From contig JBHHZM010000115.1 of NCBI GenBank assembly GCA_046758065.1, forward strand, positions 1-9,745: a stretch of 9,745 bases of DNA, given 5' to 3'. Under the pieces are notes generated by a model. It had not been told where the DNA came from. It was given only the letters and a program-made list of their open reading frames with translations, and made no database searches. Made by a program: the position numbers and the translations under genes. Origin of the DNA: JBHHZM01 sp046758065. GTDB lineage: Bacteria; Pseudomonadota; Alphaproteobacteria; JAAXGF01. Within the stretch, counting starts at the first letter, position 1. Each line of letters starts with the position of its first letter. Positions 5,820-9,745 of this stretch are shown piece by piece.

Positions 5820-7004
5820 ATGAGTCGCAGCGCGGCGTTCGGGCTTGCCGCCGTTGTCGCCCTGTGCATCGCGACGCTCGGCCTGTTCCACGGCGATCTG
5901 CGGTTCGTGACGGCGCGCGAAGTGCCGGTCGCGGACTTCGCGCCCGGGTTGAACGGCTGGCAGATAACCGTGAAGGGCGTCGAGATCATCGGCGGCGACG
6001 CTCCCGTCGCACACCTCACCGCCGATGATACCGCTCCCGCCGCCATGCTCGCCTACATGCTGCCCGGTCCCGGCGAGCTCGCGTATGTTCGCGTCACCGC
6101 CGAAATCAGGGCGAACGGCATCCGTTCCGGACCCGTGCCCTGGCACAGCGGCGGCGTCATGCTGCAAAGCCTCGGGCGCGACGGCCACGCGATCCCCTAC
6201 TGGCCGTATACGGTGGCGCGGGTTTCCGGCGCCAGCGACTGGCGGGCGTACCGGACGGTCATTCCGATGAACGCCGGGACCGTCCAAATGCGCCTTTTGG
6301 TCTATCTCGCCGGTGGTTCGGGCGCAATCTGGGTGCGCAACCTGACGGTCGAAGCCGTGACCGAGAGCGCGACGGGGCGCGTCATGCGGATGGGTCTCGG
6401 CGTCCTCTGGTTCATATTCGGTGTCTGGATCGTGGTATCGCTCGTCGCCCGGCGTCGGCTGCCGGCGACCGGCTATCTCGCGCTCGCCGTCGGCGCGGCG
6501 ATCCTCGTCCTCGTGCTCGCGCCGCAGCCCGAGCTTACCAACGACGTCAAGGCCGTCGCCGCGAAGATCGACAGCGTGCTGATGGCGGCGGTGGAGCGCC
6601 CGCAAGGCCCGGCGGCGCCGGCGGGGCAGCCAGTGCCAGCGCCGACGGGAGCGACAGCGCAGGCGCCGGACGGCAAATCCGGACCCGTAACCCTGCAGAT
6701 CGCCAAGTTCAGCCGGCGTTCATTCGCCGGCTTCGGTGTCCAGGACCTGGGCCATTTCGCGGCCTACGCCGCGCTCGCCTTCCTCGCCGTCCTGGGTTTC
6801 GCCGACATCCCGCGTCGTCGGCTGATCGTCTACCTGCTGGCGGTGGCGGTCGCCACGGAGGTGCTGCAGAGCTTTACCGTGACGCGTACGCCCCAACTCG
6901 TTGACGGTATTCTCAACATCGCGGGCATCATGTCGGGAAGTCTCGGCGCATTCGCCTGGAGACGATTCGCCGCACCATGGCCGGGCAAGGTCCGGCGCGG
7001 ATGA
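5820..7004 (+). CDS. Membrane protein with extracytoplasmic domain and C-terminal VanZ-like domain
   Basis: The function is not known. The 394-residue product starts with a membrane segment (about 5-23). A domain of about 160 residues (35-182) follows, with a carbohydrate-binding or jelly-roll flavour: DFAPGLNGWQI near its start, SDWRAYRTVIPM, and IWVRNLTVEAV at the end. Then come two membrane segments (191-210 and 218-233), a Pro/Ala-rich linker (260-290) and a VanZ-like domain (about 305-382). The VanZ signature is clear: D309, GHF with H312, Y316, EVLQ (347-350), R356, D362 and N366 with G369. VanZ proteins are named after a teicoplanin-resistance accessory protein, but most members have no assigned role; cell-envelope polysaccharide is a reasonable guess. 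The start is uncertain: ATG 5820 gives a clean membrane segment but has a poor ribosome site, and ATG 5751 (23 residues longer) is possible. It is the only plus-strand gene and ends 6 bases from the infC stop, tail to tail. Confidence 0.85.
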   Translation: MSRSAAFGLAAVVALCIATLGLFHGDLRFVTAREVPVADFAPGLNGWQITVKGVEIIGGDAPVAHLTADDTAPAAMLAYMLPGPGELAYVRVTAEIRANGIRSGPVPWHSGGVMLQSLGRDGHAIPYWPYTVARVSGASDWRAYRTVIPMNAGTVQMRLLVYLAGGSGAIWVRNLTVEAVTESATGRVMRMGLGVLWFIFGVWIVVSLVARRRLPATGYLALAVGAAILVLVLAPQPELTNDVKAVAAKIDSVLMAAVERPQGPAAPAGQPVPAPTGATAQAPDGKSGPVTLQIAKFSRRSFAGFGVQDLGHFAAYAALAFLAVLGFADIPRRRLIVYLLAVAVATEVLQSFTVTRTPQLVDGILNIAGIMSGSLGAFAWRRFAAPWPGKVRRG

Positions 7005-7010
7005 TGCCGC

Positions 7011-7547
7011 CTATTTGGGCGCCATCACCATGGTCATCTGACGGCCTTCGAGCTTCGGCCACTGTTCGACCTTGGCGAGGTCGGCGAGATCGTCCTGCAC
7101 CCGCTTGAGAACGCGTATGCCGATCTCCTGGTGGACCATCTCGCGCCCGCGGAAGCGCAGCGTCACCTTCACCTTGTCGCCCTCGCCAAGGAACTTGAGG
7201 ATGCTGCGCATCTTGACGTCGTAGTCGTGCTGGTCGATGCCCGGACGCATCTTGATTTCCTTCACCTCGTACGTCTTCTGGCGTTTGCGGGCCTCGCTCG
7301 CTTTTTTCTGCGCCTCGTACTTGAACTTGCCGTAGTCGAGCAGCTTGCAGACCGGCGGTTCGGAGTTGGGGGCGACCTCGACCAGGTCGAGCCCGACGTC
7401 TCCGGCCATCTCCAACGCCTTTTCGACCGGGACGACGCCAACCTGTTCGCCTTCGTGGTCGATCAGGCGAACCGCCGGTACACTGATTTGTTCATTGACT
7501 CGAGGGCCCTCGCGAACGGGCGGGATCGGCGTGTAATGTCGCGCTAT
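7011..7547 (-). CDS. infC: Translation initiation factor IF-3, probable ATA start
   Basis: IF3 binds the 30S subunit, blocks 50S joining and checks the start codon. Domains: N-domain with RVNEQISVPAVRLIDHEGEQVGVV and LDLVEVAPNSEPPVCKLLDYGKFKYE, the linker helix rich in Lys/Arg, and the C-domain with VKEIKMRPGIDQHDYDVKM, KVTLRFRGREMVHQEIG and the terminal MVMAPK. An internal TTG at 7415 would delete the first ~44 residues of the conserved N-domain, so it is not the start. Upstream in frame there is no ATG, GTG or TTG back into thrS. The codon ATA at 7547 begins MARHYTPIPPVREGPRVNEQ and lies 8 bases after AAAGGAG. This gives 178 residues, against 180 in E. coli. Non-AUG infC starts are known (AUU in E. 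coli) and allow IF3 to limit its own synthesis. It follows the thrS stop by 14 bases. Confidence 0.93.
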   Translation of the reverse strand: MARHYTPIPPVREGPRVNEQISVPAVRLIDHEGEQVGVVPVEKALEMAGDVGLDLVEVAPNSEPPVCKLLDYGKFKYEAQKKASEARKRQKTYEVKEIKMRPGIDQHDYDVKMRSILKFLGEGDKVKVTLRFRGREMVHQEIGIRVLKRVQDDLADLAKVEQWPKLEGRQMTMVMAPK

Positions 7548-7562
7548 GCCTTTTGCTCCTTT
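7545..7562 (-). promoter_or_regulatory. infC ribosome-binding site and ATA start
   Basis: Minus-strand AAAGGAG (7556-7562) begins at the last base of the thrS TAA stop. It is followed by the 8-base spacer CAAAAGGC and the codon ATA (7545-7547). The strong Shine-Dalgarno at ideal spacing is what decides the start, since the codon itself is non-canonical. The layout (strong SD, rare near-cognate start) is what IF3 autoregulation by start-codon discrimination would need. Confidence 0.7.
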
Positions 7563-9526
7563 TACCTCGCACCCGACATCTGCCGGGTTGCCTTTTCGTC
7601 CTGGTCCACGCTCCGCTCGAGAGGCGATCTGGCTTCCTTCACAAGGATAGCTACCGCCTCATCAAGCGCAAGCGATACTTGATCCCGACTGCCCAAGCGG
7701 CGGATGGAGACGGTCCGTTCGGCCGCCTCGCGCTTGCCGACGGCGAGAATCAGCGGAACCTTCTTCAGACTGTGGTGACGCACCTTGTAACCGATCTTGT
7801 CGTTTCCGGCGTCGAGTTCGACCCGGAGGCCGGCGTTTGACAGCGCCCCGGCGACCTCGGCGGCGAAGGCGTCGCCGTCGCGGGTGATGGTGGCGACCAC
7901 CGCCTGCACCGGCGCAAGCCAGAGCGGAAAGTGTCCGGCGTAGTGCTCGATCAGGATTCCGGCGAAGCGCTCGATCGAGCCGAGGATGGCGCGGTGCAGC
8001 ATGACCGGCCTGTGACGTTCGCCGTCCTCTCCGACGTAAGCGGCGTCGAGCCGCTCGGGCAGCACGAAGTCGACCTGGAACGTGCCGCACTGCCACTCGC
8101 GGCCGATGGTGTCGCGCAGATAGAAATCGAGCTTCGGCCCGTAGAAAGCGCCGTCGCCCGGGTTCAGCGTGTAGCCGATACCGGCCGATTCGGCGGCGGT
8201 CTTGAGCGCGGCCTCGGCCCGGTCCCACACGGCGTCGTCGCCGGCGCGCACCGGCGGGCGGTCGGAAAACTTGATGTCGATGTCGGTGAAGCCGAAGTCG
8301 CGATAGATGCCGAGCGCGAGGTCGCAGAAGGCGCTGCTTTCGGCGCTGATCTGCGCGTCGGTGCAGAAGATGTGGGCGTCGTCCTGGGTGAAGCCGCGCA
8401 CGCGCATCAGTCCGTGCAGCGCGCCCGAGGGCTCGTAGCGATGGCAGGCGCCGAACTCGGCCATGCGCAGCGGCAGGTCGCGGTAGCTCTTCAGCCCCTG
8501 GCGGAATATCTGCACGTGGCAGGGGCAGTTCATCGGCTTGAGCGCGAGATAACGTTCGTCGGATTCGGTGACGAACATGTGCTCGCGGAACTTCTCCCAG
8601 TGGCCCGACGCCTCCCACAGCGAGCGGTCGACGAGCTGCGGCGTATGGACTTCGAGGTAGCCGGCGGCGTTCAGCTTGCTGCGCATGTAGCCGGTCAGCA
8701 GGCGGTAAAGCGTCCAGCCCTTGGGGTGCCAGAAGACCATGCCGACCGCTTCGTCCTGGAAGTGGAACAGCTCCATCTCGCGGCCCAGCCGGCGGTGGTC
8801 GCGGCGCTCGGCTTCCTCGAGACGATGCAGGTAAGCGGCGAGCTGCTGCTCGTCGGCCCAGGCGGTGCCGTAGATGCGCTGCAGCATCTCGTTGTTCGAA
8901 TCGCCCCGCCAGTAGGCGCCGGCGAGCTTCATCAGCTTGAAGCCCTTGCCGAGCTTTCCGGTCGAGGGCAGGTGCGGGCCCCGGCAGAGGTCGATGAACC
9001 CGCCCTGGCGGTAGAGCGAGACCTCTTCGCCGTCGGGCAGGTCGGCGATGATCTCGGCCTTGTAGTGCTCGCCCGCGCGCTTGAAGAACGCAATCGCCTC
9101 GTCGCGCTCCCAGACCTCGCGCGTGATCGCCTCGTCGCGCGCGACGATCTCGTGCATGCGCGCCTCGATGCGCGCGACGTCCTCGGGCGAGAACGGGGTC
9201 GGGCGGGCGAAGTCGTAGTAGAAGCCGTCGGCGATCGCCGGGCCGATGGTAATCTGGGTTTCCGGGTAGAGTTCCTTGACCGCTTCGGCCATGACGTGGG
9301 CGGCGTCGTGGCGCAGGAGTTCGAGCGCATCCTCGTCGCTGGCCGTGACGATTTCGACGCTGGCGTCGGCCTCGACCGGTGAAGCGAGGTCTTTCATCAC
9401 GCCATCGACGCGGATCGCCAGCGCCGCTTTTGCGAGCCCCGGGCCGATCGCGGCCGCGATTTCGGCGCCCGAAACCGCGGCCCCGAACTCACGGACGCTG
9501 CCGTCCGGCAGAGTGATTGCGACCAT
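7562..9526 (-). CDS. thrS: Threonyl-tRNA synthetase
   Basis: Class II synthetase that charges tRNA-Thr and edits Ser-tRNA-Thr. The 654-residue product is full length. Domains: TGS (about 1-62, MVAITLPDGSVREF), the SAD editing domain with HDAAH (H73, H77) and CRGPH (C181, H185), and the catalytic core with MNCPCH (C334), DDAHIF (H385) and MLHRAILGSIERF (H511). C334, H385 and H511 are at the same numbers as the E. coli zinc ligands. The anticodon-binding domain follows (from about 535, PLWLAPVQAVV). The tail of about 20 residues after LVKEARSPLE is polar and not recognised. The ATG is fixed by the conserved N-terminus, although its ribosome site is weak. The stop codon runs into the infC Shine-Dalgarno, so the two genes form an operon. 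Confidence 0.98.
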   Translation of the reverse strand: MVAITLPDGSVREFGAAVSGAEIAAAIGPGLAKAALAIRVDGVMKDLASPVEADASVEIVTASDEDALELLRHDAAHVMAEAVKELYPETQITIGPAIADGFYYDFARPTPFSPEDVARIEARMHEIVARDEAITREVWERDEAIAFFKRAGEHYKAEIIADLPDGEEVSLYRQGGFIDLCRGPHLPSTGKLGKGFKLMKLAGAYWRGDSNNEMLQRIYGTAWADEQQLAAYLHRLEEAERRDHRRLGREMELFHFQDEAVGMVFWHPKGWTLYRLLTGYMRSKLNAAGYLEVHTPQLVDRSLWEASGHWEKFREHMFVTESDERYLALKPMNCPCHVQIFRQGLKSYRDLPLRMAEFGACHRYEPSGALHGLMRVRGFTQDDAHIFCTDAQISAESSAFCDLALGIYRDFGFTDIDIKFSDRPPVRAGDDAVWDRAEAALKTAAESAGIGYTLNPGDGAFYGPKLDFYLRDTIGREWQCGTFQVDFVLPERLDAAYVGEDGERHRPVMLHRAILGSIERFAGILIEHYAGHFPLWLAPVQAVVATITRDGDAFAAEVAGALSNAGLRVELDAGNDKIGYKVRHHSLKKVPLILAVGKREAAERTVSIRRLGSRDQVSLALDEAVAILVKEARSPLERSVDQDEKATRQMSGAR

Positions 9527-9575
9527 CGCCGGTTTTTTGTTCCCGCTTCGGTTAAGAATCCGTCAAAGCGCGCGA

Positions 9576-9603
9576 AATGTAGAGCGATTCGGTGCCCTGT
9601 CAA
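9576..9603 (-). promoter_or_regulatory. Candidate sigma70 promoter for thrS-infC
   Basis: On the minus strand a perfect TTGACA (9598-9603) is followed after 16 bases by TACATT (9576-9581, 4 of 6 to the -10 consensus). The predicted transcript starts near 9569, giving a leader of about 43 bases. That is too short for a T-box or a large attenuator; no such element is seen. Confidence 0.65.
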
Positions 9604-9607
9604 GGCA

Positions 9608-9626
9608 ATGCTCCGCCAGGGAGCAT
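9608..9626. other. Inverted repeat just upstream of the thrS -35 box
   Basis: ATGCTCC (9608-9614) and GGAGCAT (9620-9626) are a perfect 7-bp inverted repeat around GCCAG. It ends 4 bases from the -35 box of the thrS promoter. There is no T-run on either side, so it is not a good intrinsic terminator. It could be a protein-binding site or a remnant of the upstream gene's 3' end. Confidence 0.35.
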
Positions 9627-9641
9627 CCCGGTTTGAAATTC

Positions 9642-9673
9642 CGTCGAAACGACGCCCAGAACGTCGGCTTTTT
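9642..9673 (+). other. Three alternating dyad arms followed by a T-run
   Basis: CGTCG (9642-9646), CGACG (9650-9654) and CGTCG (9662-9666) lie in a row, followed on the plus strand by GC and five T (9669-9673). The middle arm can pair with either flank; only the second pairing makes a (weak, 5-bp) terminator. After it, a plus-strand ATG at 9681 with AGGGG just upstream opens a frame that is still open at the window end (21 codons, not recognised). Nothing else is supported in 9627-9745. Confidence 0.25.
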
Positions 9674-9745
9674 AGGGGTCATGTCCGCCTTGCGCCCAAC
9701 GGCAGAACCCGGCGCACGGTCATCGCTACGGCCGCTTTTGAGCCA

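Noticed and set aside
7413..7415. TTG at 7415 as the infC start
   Set aside because: It would remove about 44 residues of the conserved IF3 N-domain that are encoded in frame upstream.
7931..9382. 483-codon plus-strand open frame opposite thrS
   Set aside because: Antisense shadow of the conserved ThrRS coding frame.
9560..9679. Short minus-strand open frame (MTPKKPTFWASF...) overlapping the thrS promoter
   Set aside because: About 38 codons, unsupported start, runs through the thrS promoter and inverted repeats; not recognisable as a protein.
1..9745. CRISPR array, transposase, phage genes, tRNA or rRNA
   Set aside because: No regularly spaced direct repeats, no mobile-element proteins and no tRNA-like or rRNA stretch were seen.

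Overview
The window is high-GC, densely coded DNA that reads as an alphaproteobacterial chromosome; Rhodospirillales-like is my best guess, from the style of PheS, bL35 and IF3 (inference, no search run). Almost all of it is a translation gene cluster on the minus strand. In transcription order this is thrS (ThrRS), infC (IF3), rpmI (bL35), rplT (bL20), pheS and pheT (both PheRS subunits) and lepA (EF4, cut by the left window edge). The thrS-infC-rpmI-rplT-pheS-pheT order matches the classic enterobacterial cluster; lepA follows pheT where ihfA sits in E. coli.

Right part (7011-9745): a sigma70-like promoter precedes thrS. infC follows 14 bases after the thrS stop. It has no ATG, GTG or TTG in a sensible place, and the best start is an ATA codon 8 bases after a strong Shine-Dalgarno sequence. 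The last ~120 bases hold small inverted repeats but no convincing gene.

Middle (5415-7010): the cluster is broken by one plus-strand gene for a membrane protein with a long extracytoplasmic domain and a C-terminal VanZ-like domain. It converges on infC with 6 bases between stops. Its ~400-base upstream region holds the rpmI promoter, an intrinsic terminator reading on the minus strand with no obvious gene to terminate, and a Fur-box-like dyad.

Left part (1-5414): rpmI and rplT are 12 bases apart. Two tandem hairpins, the second an intrinsic terminator, separate rplT from pheS and could set the ratio of ribosomal protein to synthetase expression. pheS and pheT overlap by ATGA. pheS carries the most unusual item in the window: a 42-bp GC-rich palindromic element inserted in frame, adding 14 residues to a loop of an otherwise conserved catalytic subunit. 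Its exact removal restores a normal PheS sequence. This resembles the protein-coding palindromic elements (RPEs) known from Rickettsia.
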